Assembly (NCBI GenBank): GCA_914767715.1
Contig: OU612070.1
Coordinates: 21,814,025 to 21,874,024, forward strand
DNA from: Membranipora membranacea
Taxonomy: Eukaryota; Bryozoa; Gymnolaemata; Cheilostomatida; Membraniporidae
Direction of reading: 5' to 3'
DNA length: 60,000 nucleotides
Shown here: piece by piece, positions 12,434 through 23,723 of the stretch
How the letters are laid out: every line of letters begins with the position of its first letter
Numbering within the stretch: position 1 is the first letter of the stretch
Position numbers and translations under genes: made by a program
Notes under the pieces: generated by a model
Seen by the model: only the letters and a program-made list of their open reading frames with translations
Told to the model about the DNA's origin: nothing
Databases searched by the model: none

Positions 12434-15400
12434 TATGTAAGTACCGCGTTAGAGGCAGCCAATGTCAACCAGACCAGTAACCTTATCCAACAGTAAACAT
12501 TAATCCATCTCTCACCTGGAACACAAACAAATCACTGTTCAATTCAGCGTAGGGTCCCTGTTAGCTGCAGTGTCAAATAACATAATTTACAGCCTAAATG
12601 GAACGCGAAATGACCAGCAACTTTTTGCAATTTTGAATCCAAGTGAGCGAGCAAGAAGTGAGAGTGTCATATTATCTCACGTCATGTAAGAATCGCTCAC
12701 TCGGTGTGCACTTGAAATCATCCAGGTACTAGGCCTATAATCAGACCTAACAAAGCTCAATCAAAACATAAAACCCTGATTATTAAGGATGGTTTTATAA
12801 GTCCACAGTACGAGTGGGTCTGACATGGCATCTCACCTACAGCGAGTCACCAATATTATCATCGCTCGAAGTAAAACCTGTTGCATGTCATTCAATCATA
12901 GGTTACATACAACTAGGATTAGGTTCAGAAATAAATACCGACTACTTAACAGTACCTATAATAATGTAGTGAATGTTTAGCTAATCAAATTCTCAATCAC
13001 AGCCAATGCTCTATCGTGTGCAAGTCCAGATATGTAGCCAATGCAGTATCATGATCGGTGTCTGTCGATTGATAACATTTTGGACATTCTATCATGATTG
13101 AGGTATTCGTAAACAAATCAGATGACAGAGCATTGACTGAGATTGGAAACTTGCATGCCAATGTCAGGCATAAGTTTGATTGTACCATAGCAACCATGCC
13201 AAGATAACGGAGCACCTGACAAACATGTACATTAAATGTGATATGGTTATTCTTCAAATAGCACATTCCATTGGAAAGAAATTTGATTGACCTCACAGAA
13301 TTGTTGTTACTTATGATTCTATGGCAGGCTAGCGCAGGATTAAATTTTATGCAACCAATGAGATATTAAATATATATTTATCACATTCCTTGAGCGCTAT
13401 TTATTTCCCTGATGTCAGTCTTTGAAATATGTTGCAAAATCAGTTTCAAGTTTAACTGACTTTCCAAAGCCAGTTTATCATAATTCATAAATGACTGTAG
13501 AAGAATTCAAGTGAATCCTTACTGAGTGACTTACTAGTTTCCTGATACAGTATTTAGCTCGCCTTTGTAAATGTAATTGAGAGAGTTAAGGAGCTCGGAT
13601 GTAGTTTGTCTATATCCAGAGTCACAAAACCTGAAGTGAAGAACCAACATTTTTCATACCAACCATTGATCAAGTTGGCAATGCAGATACGGCAAGAAAG
13701 TAGAATCTTTTCAAAAGCCTAAAGGCATTACAATCAGCTTAGGGTGGTCTACCACAGCATTAGTAATTGCACTGATAATCTGTTTCATGACAAGGCTAAA
13801 TCAATGCTTAATGTGTACGGACTAGATTGTAATTGCGAGAATCACAAGTGTAACAGTAAGTTATGGGCCTTCACCACAGGATTTGCTTTTCTTTATGGGC
13901 CTATTATGTTTTTCTCCCATGTAATGCATCAATAAGCAAGAGTTTGCTTTGATAAACACATCTACTGCCTACATGGCCATCACTTGTTAATTTTAGATCC
14001 ACATTTTGCTGCAGTGTACTTTAAATTGTGGAAAGTTCATAGTGATTTTGTATCATTATACATACATACATCTCATACATAGGCCTATATATGTACCAGG
14101 TGAGTTAGTGATGCTGAGTGGTTTAATTGGCAAATGGCTACTTGTAGCAGCCGGGTTTGCCGGAAATAAAAGAACACTCAACTACACTACGGCTAGTCAC
14201 ACTGATACAATATATGTGGTTGCGACTGACAGGGCAGGCCTTCATTACCTGAATAACTTAGTTAGTTTTATACTCTAGCTAGTACAGAAGCCTAGACTAA
14301 CATTCCTTGTTTCTTTTCATGACCTACCCTTTGATCATTAAACTAACTAAGTCATGTCTGCCTGAAAATTCAGACAGACACCATCATCATTGAGTTAACA
14401 TCCTTACTCTCCTTGTATCCTCGCTGCCTATGAACTCAGCAAGTTCTTCACTTTGGGGTGAGGGTAAACTATAACTACAACTACTATACTGCAGCAAACT
14501 GCAGGAAAAAAAACTAACAGAAAATAAGATTGATGAATGAATGGATCAATCATTTCATTATCAGTTCAGGGATTCCATTCTCTCCTTGGATCTATCTATT
14601 CAATTCAATGATGATTAAGAAACTATACATGCCCCTATTACACCAAGTGATGTGAGTGAAATGACAAGGAAGAAATGGTTTGTGGGTAAAGCCTATCTAA
14701 AAGACTAGATAAGAAGATATCTTAACTAGTAACTTTACTTTAGTAAGTAAGTTTTCAGTAGAAATATATATATTATATTTTAATCATAAATAATAATAAT
14801 GACTTACTTGCCAAGCAGGTGCTTTTATTATTGACTGAACAATCTTCTATTGCGATTTAAATCATGCAAAAATATTGGGGTAGCAGCTTGCATAAAAGGG
14901 TTTATAGGTAGATAATCAGTTTCTATGATGTGAACTTGCTTACCAAGAGAAGATTTTGTCTCCAAAATTTGATAGCAACCATATAGCGATTGGCTTGACT
15001 GTTTACTCCTTTGAAGAAAATCTTGCGCGTACTAGGTGGTCGATATATTTTTCTTATTTTTTGGATAAAAATATATATATTTGTTGTCAGTGTTTACCTT
15101 ACTGGTTGTTCTGTTGATTAGTTGTATAGTCAATGGCTAGAATGGTGGTCAATACCAAGAACCATAGATTTATAATCATTTTTATTCCTACCCAATTAAA
15201 CCAGATTTGATTGGATCGTTAATACAATGGCATTGATTGGTCCAGTCAACCAATATGTAAGTTTGGGGACAAATTACACTTTTCATTCATTTCCTGTGAA
15301 CTTGGGAAGGTAAAAAGAAGAAGTCATTATTGTTATAAACATGACTTGATAACATATAGATACCAGTGAACTCCCTCTTCCTCCATTAGGAAGTTGGTTG

Positions 15401-16524
15401 CACAGACTGTGTATGAACTTAAGTTTTCGTTTTTTTCAGGACTGACGAATCTTAGAGGGAATGTCTGTATAGACATAATAAATATGATTTCAGGGATATT
15501 CTTACCTCAAGACTTTCAAGAGTCAATTCTTACCTCAATTACTTTAGAACACTCGTAAACTACCAATATCAGGTATACAAGCCGAGTGCTTCATTTGTTG
15601 AGGCATTTGTTTGAGCAGTGGTATTTTCAGAATTCTGGCATGTAGCCATTCCATGGGTTAATTTTGTTGAGACCCTATCCGGAGGTCCCTTATGCTTCGT
15701 GGCAGGAAACTGTTAAGTGTTATGATAAACGGCAGACGATGCCTGGATAGAGGTATCAATAATATATATATAATTCATACATATGTACCTCACCTGCCTA
15801 ACAAGTCCAGTCCAACCAAGGAATTGGCAATGCCCATGAATGAATTGATAACTGATCAAACCACCAGCCAAACAATGAGTTTGTTTGTTCTGGGGTTGCT
15901 GATAATTTATCAACTTGGTCCACTAGCCCTGTGAGGCCTCTGACTTGAAACCCCACATTTCCATGGCACCTGGGACTAACAAACAACCAGCCTGTCTGTA
16001 TGTATGCTAGCAGGGAGAAGAATGCTAGTAACAAGATCCTCCTTGCTGGTATTTCCAGTGCTAACCTGTACATATAGGGGTGTGCGAAACACAACAGGCT
16101 TGCGTCATAAAACTGAATGATGGAAAGTGATTGCATTGGATCATGTGAATCATTGACGGTTTCGATTGCACTGTTTTGCTGGTGAGATAACCTTGGTTGT
16201 ACAGTTTTAGTAGCATATGATGTCTATAATTTGTCTTCCCCTTAAAAGTTTTTGGTCGGTTTTTAGCTCCCTACAGCATAATATTATACTGTTAAAAATA
16301 ATACCTAGTAGAGCTTGTAACACTGGAATAGATTTGCTGAATTAGAATGGGTAGTCTTGCTAAGTGTTAGTCCATTATTGATTACTATACCAGAAGCAGG
16401 CCTATGGTAATATTGATTTGAGGGTGTTGGTAAATGAACAGAATTATATTTTGAAGATGACCAGCAATGCAGTAAAGTTAAAGTGCTTACAGAGTTCTTT
16501 TTTTATACGCTAGGTCTTATTTTT

Positions 16525-16881
16525 GACCGCCCTTTAAACTCAGCTGCCACACATAACAGCCAAATATATGCTTATAGAATTCAGTATAGCTCAAAACTAA
16601 TAAAATGAGGCTGCAATCACAGCATTGTCACCTAATGAGCAAATAATTTGTACAAACTGATCGTCAAAATTAGGGTATGAAATTAATTATCTACCGTATC
16701 ATGTGACATAGTTACCGTCTTACTAGTCGGAATTGTTTTGAAGATCAGTTAGTGCAAATTATTTGCCCATTAGGTGACAATTATGAGATTGAAGTCTCAA
16801 TTAATTATCTTGGAGCTATACAGAATTCAATGAGCACAAATTTGCATGAATGGCAGCTAGTTTAAAGAGGGGGTACGGGTC
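16525..16881. repeat. Large foldback repeat (about 357 bp)
   Basis: Inverted arms about 140 bases long surround a 70-90 base loop. Best-matched inner words are TTGTCACCTAATGAGCAAAT against ATTTGCCCATTAGGTGACAA. Outer words are CTTTAAACTCAGCTGCCA against TGGCAGCTAGTTTAAAG and AGAATTCAGTATAGCTC against GAGCTATACAGAATTCA. Ends are GACC/GGTC. No target duplication found. Lies upstream of RTRAF. Confidence 0.7.
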
Positions 16882-17340
16882 AGATTCACTTTCTCCCGTC
16901 CCTATCCAGGTTGATAGATCACCCAATTCCGATTATTTACATGTGCTCCGATTTGGCGTCAAATACATCATAACAATTTGTTTACATTTATAAGCAAGAA
17001 TATGATGTCATATGTAGGACTCTCAGAAACAATGCCCTATCAATCAATAATGACTGATTTACATTTAGCGATTTTTCTCAGTAAATATTTAGTATTTTTG
17101 AAAATCATTATAGCTACACATTCCTCAACTATATTTGACACCGCTGATGTAGTTTTGAAACCTAGTTTTCAAATTAGATGTAAAAAAGTGTAGGAATACA
17201 ATAATGTTCAGTTTATAGTTAAATTACTGTGTCACGATGTGTGTCAAAGCAGGTGCACTGCATGATATTGATTTTCTAATTAATTATGAATCAATATATC
17301 ATTAATCATCATGCTTAATGCTATTAAATATGGCTCAATG

Positions 17341-17365
17341 TAGCCTGTCTTGACAAGACATGCTA
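17341..17365. mobile_element. Minimal 25-bp palindrome related to foldback subfamily A
   Basis: A near-perfect 25-base palindrome beginning TAGCCTGTCTTGACAAG and ending AAGACATGCTA. The first 17 bases match the arm of subfamily A. Flanks GGCTCAATG and TGCTCCGTG agree at 6/9, weak support for a target duplication. Confidence 0.4.
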
Positions 17366-17544
17366 TGCTCCGTGTAATTGACGTGATCTCATAAGTTTTT
17401 TAGGATTTAATTTTGAGCATAGCAAATTGGTAAAATTAAGTCTCATAAAAAAAAATCGGTCCATATTATTACTCCCCGCACAAGTAAATCCCTCTAGATA
17501 GACTACCAAGTGTCTACAATTAATGCTGGATCTGAATTACACTC

Positions 17545-17793
17545 CACCTTTAAGCTCAGGTGGCTTGTCCCTAGACGCCGTTGCCAGCTACTCTTTTTCG
17601 AATAGGCAGAGGGGATCTTTATACTGCATACAAGCACACAGTTGAACCCATGTATTTATGGTCTTGATCCGAACAGGCCTGGCTAGGATGAATGGCTTGC
17701 CAATGCCAATACAGGGATGACATCTGGTGTCGGGATTTCAACCTGTATCATATAATCACAAGTCCTTGCCCTTAACCATCAGACCGCTCCTGA
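17545..17793 (-). mobile_element. tRNA-derived SINE-like element
   Basis: On the minus strand the element opens with a tRNA-like head: GGTCTGATGGTTAAGGGC and AAGGACTTG resemble the A-box and anticodon arm of tRNA-Ser/Leu, and GGTTGAAATCC at 17733-17743 is a near-canonical B box. About 190 bases of body follow (AAAGATCCCCTCTGCC, AAAGAGTAGCTGG). No A-tail or target duplication was identified. It is unlikely to be a functional tRNA, because the anticodon and acceptor stems do not pair properly. Confidence 0.45.
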
Positions 17794-17967
17794 CTGCACT
17801 CAATATATACATACATGACAGTGTTAGATTTACAAGCACCAAGATATAGGGCAGATAGTACTATAACTTTTTTATAACTACAGCCAGCGGTTGTAACACC
17901 TCACGCCGTACATTAAATTGTCTCGCTTTAATTTGATCTTCTTTCTTTATCCATAGGAGGCTTCAAC

Positions 17968-17985
17968 ATGGAGAGTCTCGTCTGA
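17968..17985 (+). promoter_or_regulatory. Five-codon upstream ORF before RTRAF
   Basis: An ATG at 17968 opens a reading frame of five codons ending in TGA at 17983-17985, nine bases before the RTRAF start codon and in the same frame. It would lie in the 5' leader if transcription starts upstream of it. A short uORF this close can limit initiation at the main ATG, but no transcript evidence is available here. Confidence 0.35.
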
Positions 17986-17994
17986 AGGATTCTC

Positions 17995-20900
17995 ATGTAT
18001 TCTCGGAAGCTTAAGGCTCTTGGCTTCCATAGTCCTGAAACATTTGACCACAATGGTAAGGCCTAGGATTAGCATTAGGATTAGTCCATAATATGTTGCT
18101 CTACTTAGTAGAGCCAAAGTTATCAATGTATTTCGACATAGTCTGTGACAGTGATCAAATATATACTTTTTCTCTTACCAATTTGTACCAAAATTGTTTC
18201 ATTTTTAGTTTTGGCCCTTGTGCTATTATAAGCTTTGTTTATAGCATTTTTTTCCTGTCAGATCAGTCCCAAGTTAAAGTCGGCACATGTCTGATTGTTG
18301 GTTTGGTTTTATTTTCAGATAGAGCACAATACCAGAATGTTGTGATATGGCTCGAAGATCAGAAGATCAGGCACTACCGCATAGAGGACCGCACTGTACT
18401 GAGAGAAGTGGATGACTCAGCAAAATGGACCAAAACTTTCAACAAGGTCAGTAACCTCTACTTGTGAAATATTATTATTATTATTATCATTATTAATATT
18501 ATTAAAGACTAACCAAAGACTTATAGTCAGGCAGTTACTTATGATAAAGTTTTGTTGAGCAATGAATTTTTGTACCATGCAAATCTGACAAACTTTATCA
18601 TTTGTAACTGCCTCACTATAACATGCTTTGGTCTTTGGGTAGAATGTTTGCGAAGTGATTGATTTGCCCACCATGTATTTATCATATCATGCAGGTAGAG
18701 TTTATGCATATAAATGCCATGTGTAAGTTTTGTAAACATGTAAATCTGTCCTATTTACAGACGACACATTATGCTGGTCACAGATTGTTACATGACCTCT
18801 TGAGCCTTCTTGACGGCTAGATACTTTCCTACCTGCTAGGTAGATTTATTGTAAATCTGCTAAGCCATCACCTTCTCTTGTTTGTTTCAGTATTTGACGG
18901 ATGTGTCCTGTCCACATGATCAGAGTAATAGCACGGCAGTGTTAGACTGGTTACTAGGCTTAGCTGTACGAGTTAACTACAGTGAGAATCCCGCTAAATA
19001 CAGGTAGATAATGGTATTTATTGTTTGTTTTAACTTTGATAGAGTTACTCGAGCGATTAAAAGTGATAGGTGCATGTTCAATAAAAACAAATTAACCAGA
19101 AAAGTCTCCAAAGTGGTTAAATGCTTTACTTTATCATATGGAATGCATTCTTAGAACGTAAACTTATTGAAAGACATGTGTTACGATTTATATCACAATC
19201 AGGATGGAGTTGTCCTCCCGTAACTTTGAAGAGGGAAGGTTACTCCTGGATCTGTTTGTAGACTAATGGTCTTGATAACTCACTGGCCACCCAGTTAGTT
19301 AGTTAGTCTCTGGAGATTTCTTCTCCACACACCTCTACCTACCTCATGGTGTCTACATTGAATAAATATCAAAGGTGTGGGTAAAAACCTCAACATCAAT
19401 ATGATAGTTCAGAGTTTGTTATTGATATTATCTATAATTCTCTATAATTTTGCTTTCTTGTAGGGCATGTAAACCAGCTAACAAGTCAGCACTTTCAGCG
19501 AATAGTTCTACACCAGAAACCTCAGATAATCCACTTGATAATCTGGATTATAACGACCCTGCTATGATTGCTGGTATAACCTCTATAGCTTCTATGCTGA
19601 AGATTCCTCCACACCAAGACCATCAGCAGGTTCTCAAGGTAAATCTATAGTTTAGGTCAGCAAAGCTTTGAACGTAGAGCTAAAACAGAAAAAAAAACAG
19701 AATTATAATCGTTTCATGTGGGTGTTAGCGCTGAAATACATAAGATTAAGACCAACTTAAATTCAGTTTAAATTGAGTAGTGAATTATGGCACAAGGGGC
19801 AATGCCTTGACAATTGTGATGCGCTAGATGAGTCGATGGGATAGCGATCTTCAATGCAGTAAAAAATATGATAGTCTGTTGATGATATCTGAGTGAGAAA
19901 TGTAGACGGAATTCTTTTCCCGAGCACAGATCATTTAGAAGTTGTGTACACCTTGAACTATATTTTTAGGGTAAACAACTCCCAAATTTTGGTTTAGCAC
20001 TGTTAAGCAACCCATATTGTTGCATGCATCCCTTTGTACCATTGATCCATGCATGCAATGTATCTATTGACCGATGCAACCAATGCATCCCACCCATGCA
20101 TCCAAATGTATATCGCATCCCATTGATACCAGAATGAAAGTTTCATTGTTGTGATACTATACAGGCCATATGTGTGCTTGTGAAAGAGAGGCTATCTAAA
20201 GAAGCTCTTCAGGCTGCCTCTACTGCCGGTGCTGACTCAGCTAAGGATATGACTTCATTAGAAGATATACAACTAGGATTTGGTACTGGAGGTATGTGTA
20301 GTGTAAGATATCTATCTGCTCCATTAACCATTCCATACTGCCAATCATCAGTCATCGATCTTCCCAAACTGGGGGGGAGGCGTTGGGTGTGGGGGGGCTC
20401 GGACTATCAATCAACAGACTGTAGTACGAATAATGAAATAGTATAGAAATCTGATATGTACGTGCATGGTAGCCTTTGGTGCCAAGGACACATATTCCTT
20501 TGATTGACCAGTTATCAAAATCGTGAATGAGCATTTACGCAAACTGTCCTTTATATCAAGGAATTTGTGTAAATGAACTGACGAGACAGGGATGTTCCTT
20601 GAATGCTTCTTAATCAATATTTTGTAGCACAAAAAGTGTTTGCAGGTTTTCCCAGGGTGCTAATTTAACGGCTAGTTTCACGTATTTGGTTCTGTACACT
20701 AATATATTTATTAATTTCCATGTGTTATGATTTTGAGTCAGGTAAACAGTTTGATAAACTATTACTATTCTGTTAATTTGGAGCTGATTAGGCCACTTAC
20801 CCAGCCCTGCTCTCTTCCAAAACTACAAACTTCTCCTGCAGTTATCATAGCAGTTATATAAGAAGGGAGTAAATTAACAGCACAGCGCCATCTCAATGTT

Positions 20901-22579
20901 GCAACAAATATTTTGGCATACTTGATTAGGTCAAAGATGCCAAGTCTAGACTATAGAATAGGATTAGCAGTGTCAAAATAACCTTTACTTACATTAGCCG
21001 CTATGAAATCAGTCAATAATCCGTAATACTTGATCCCTTATAAAATGCGATGAAATATTCATTGGTTATAATACACTTGGTAAGGGACAATGGATGTTAG
21101 AGCCCGGTGGTTCACTTTGTCCCGTGACTCTGTGTCACATTATAATTAAAGGGTTCAGCTAAATCTAGATTTAGTTCCTGACCTTCCCTCTGAGCGAAGC
21201 ACCAGACCTCAGAACCGGAGTGCTAGTAGATATAGGTTCTCTAGTACATTCATATAGTTGGGTAGGGTGACACAGAGTAGAGATTTGACAGTATAATTAG
21301 AGAGTGATCTCTTGTCTGCAGACTTTTCCTTGCTTTGCAAGTGCAAAAAACTTAGAGCTTTGAATATATTGAAAGCATATTAGGACAATCTAAACTCAAA
21401 TAGCCTATTTAAATAAATAGAACTATTTACAAAATGTGTGGCTATGGAACCTAAGGTACAAATAAGCTTTCATTAGCGTCATAACTCTAGGGTTGTTGCC
21501 TTTACTTCACTGAGTTTTACTGAGTTTTACACACGTAATCACTAATTTGATTATAGTAATGCTAAATTTCAAGTGGCCTTAGCAGGTCTGCTCACCTAGA
21601 ACGAGCACAAAGAAATCATGGAATCTCTTTGAGAACGAGGTGTGCTACACATGCCATGTAGACTTAGTCATAGACATATAGACTGAGCAAAGCTGATGGT
21701 GTTATCATTTAGTGTTGAAGCACGAAAATTATGCGGTGAGAAAAGTTATCCAACAAAAATGTATCACTATAGATCAATTTGATCTGATTGAAATTCTGAT
21801 GATCAAAGGAATATGAACTAAATACCTGAGTTACATGTATGATGTGACCAGTAGCATGTTTGATGTTGCTGGTCATCCCCAATAGTGTCCTACAATTATC
21901 AATTTCCCTGAGATTAAATTATTCATTGATTTTGAATATGGACTCCATGAAGATGCACCCAATAAGAATATCCGATATACATAACCCCTGTATCAAGCTT
22001 GATCCCATATGTATAGACTCTTGTATCAAGCAATAACATATATGTATATATCACCTGGGGGAAATTATGGCTGTTTGGGGGTGGGGGAGGAAAGAGTTTT
22101 GGGGGCTCAAACTAGCTTGACCCCAGTAGCAAACGAGATCTGATATGTATGTACTATGTACCCCTATCTCCACCAAGCCTTTTCATCTCAATCTAATCAC
22201 ATTTATTCTGACAATGACAATGATATTTTCTATTCTATTCTGCTACTATGTGGGTTTTTGTTATTTGCATTCCCTGTTTGTGATGGTCAACCTTATCTTC
22301 CTGTGGTCTGATATTTGGGCTCCCACGACTCCGTACAAGGCTAGGTTTAAATTTTAGTCTATCACTAAGACAAAGTCTAGTTTCTAGTCTAACACTCAGA
22401 CTGTTGTATATTCTTATTCTTCAGACTATGTGACGGATGAAGCCTTGAAGATAGCTCGATTATTACACATAAGAAACCTGAGGGACCTACAGACTCAGAT
22501 AAACGAAGCGTTAGTCAGCGTACAAAATGTCACTGCCGATCCTAAAACAGACCAGCGACTCGGTAAGATAGGCCGATGA
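17995..22579 (+). CDS. RTRAF: RTRAF (hCLE / C14orf166) orthologue, complete, 252 aa
   Basis: Six exons: 17995-18055, 18319-18446, 18891-19003, 19464-19638, 20165-20291, 22425-22579. All borders are AG/GT and the total is 759 nt, 253 codons including the stop. The start is supported by an in-frame TGA four codons upstream and by the N-terminus MYSRKLKALGFHSPETFDHN, which matches the human start. Diagnostic stretches are VVIWLEDQKIRHYRIEDR, LDWLLGLAVRVNY, LVKERLS and ADPKTDQRLGKIGR at the C-terminus. Human RTRAF has 244 residues, so length and both ends agree. In vertebrates the protein binds RNA polymerase II and is a subunit of the tRNA ligase complex with RTCB, DDX1 and FAM98, shuttling between nucleus and cytoplasm; the same role here is inferred from orthology. 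Intron 2 carries a foldback repeat, and intron 5 is the longest at about 2.1 kb. Confidence 0.96.
18513..18639. repeat. Foldback repeat in RTRAF intron 2
   Basis: The two ends (CCAAAGAC...GTCTTTGG) and the inner arms (GGCAGTTAC-TTATGATAAAGTTT against AAACTTTATCAT-GTAACTGCC) are inverted copies with small mismatches, so the 127 bases can fold into one imperfect hairpin. It sits between exons 2 and 3. I found no convincing target-site duplication. Confidence 0.6.
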
Positions 22580-23136
22580 TGGACTTATCCTATACTGTCT
22601 CGGACAGAAAATGTACAAGTCTAGTAGTTAGTCTTGTTAAATGTCATGTGTAGGTCCATCTTTTTCTTTCAAAGAACTTCATCTTGTATTTTCTCTCTCC
22701 TGTAGGCTAATTTTTGTTTCATTTCCACTTGTGCCTGCCCAAACCATCTCAGATCAAAGCCAGCCTGTAACTCTTCTTTTGCCAACGATATTAACATATC
22801 CATAAAAAAAACTTGATTTGATTGCTGAGCATAGTCATGTACTTGTATATACTGTTGATATATATCTAGTCATGATTTCTTTTCTATATACGAAACTTTC
22901 ATCATAATTTTCCCTCTCCTCTGATGGTTATTTGTGAGGAGACTTTGCTGCTTTGTGCATTATGATGCCTAGAAAGTTCAAAAAGTTCAATCTGTTGTCA
23001 TATGCTCATCGTATTAGTTTATGACATTAGAGTAGATCGTTCATGTGTCTGTGTATAGGGTAAATAGTCCATATACTTTACTGCTGTCTGCTATATGTTG
23101 TTAGATGTCAGGAAACACTGTCCATAATGAGTGCTC

Positions 23137-23142
23137 AATAAA
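23137..23142 (+). terminator. Candidate polyadenylation signal for RTRAF
   Basis: AATAAA stands about 560 bases after the RTRAF stop codon, within AT-rich sequence with no repeat boundary between. It would give an ordinary 3' UTR. The hexamer is common in AT-rich DNA, so this is only a candidate. Confidence 0.3.
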
Positions 23143-23509
23143 AGACTAAAATAAAATAATGATTATAAAGTCAATTTAACTTCAAGTCATCATAAGTGTT
23201 ATGAAGTCAAACTTTATAAAATTTTACAATAGCACAAAATTTCACTTGAAACTCTCTCCATCATGCCGAAAGCCGGTCAATACTCATTTAAGTTGTTGCG
23301 TTTCCTATTAAATTATATTTATTGGAAATTTGAATGGCTTGTATTTTTATTAAATGGTACATCAATATAGGTGCTAAACTTGAATTTCCTCTGTACATGT
23401 GTAATGTAAAGTGTGGCCTTGCCATAAAGTGGTTGTAATTCAGGTGTTGTATTACTATGAAAACAAGTGCCTACCGCTGAGATCAATCGCTGCCGGCTAT
23501 GTCAGCATA

Positions 23510-23723
23510 CAGGGCCGTAGTTCTAGGGGAGGCAGAGATGCACTGCGTCCCCTAGAAAGCTATATACAATGGCCTAAAACCCTATAATAATCCATGTCAG
23601 AATCAGCTGCTTCCATTTGCTTATTATATGCCTCAAATTGCTCGGGCAGAAGGTAACTGTTGATGCCTCGGACTTGCTTCATACTTTTGCCTCCCCTACC
23701 ATGTTTTTTATACTACGGCCCTG
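23510..23723. mobile_element. CAGGGCCGTAG-ended MITE, copy 2 (214 bp)
   Basis: Same ends (CAGGGCCGTAGTTCTAGG and TATACTACGGCCCTG) and same interior words as copy 1. Flanks GCATA/TTATA agree only partly. Lies 0.9 kb downstream of RTRAF. Confidence 0.8.

Larger units (their letters stand above)
12434..17994. other. Spacer between CCDC88 and RTRAF (divergent 5' ends)
   Basis: The two genes are head-to-head, so both promoters should lie here. I see the 357-bp foldback, the SINE-like element and a 25-bp palindrome, and otherwise unremarkable AT-rich sequence. The longest open frames (for example 12997-13296 and 15798-16136, minus) show no motif, signal peptide or splice context. Confidence 0.6.

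Noticed and set aside
12997-13296. 99-codon minus-strand ORF
   Set aside because: No domain, signal peptide or splice context. Such lengths occur by chance in 60 kb.
15798-16136. 112-codon minus-strand ORF
   Set aside because: Low-complexity hydrophobic composition with no family features; an overlapping 80-codon frame exists on the other strand.
17730-17793. Possible tRNA gene on the minus strand
   Set aside because: A- and B-box-like words are present, but acceptor and anticodon stems do not pair; better explained as a SINE head.
20020-20130. Cluster of TGCATCC/ATGCATGC words in RTRAF intron 4
   Set aside because: Degenerate low-complexity repeat without fixed period; no element boundaries or regulatory context.
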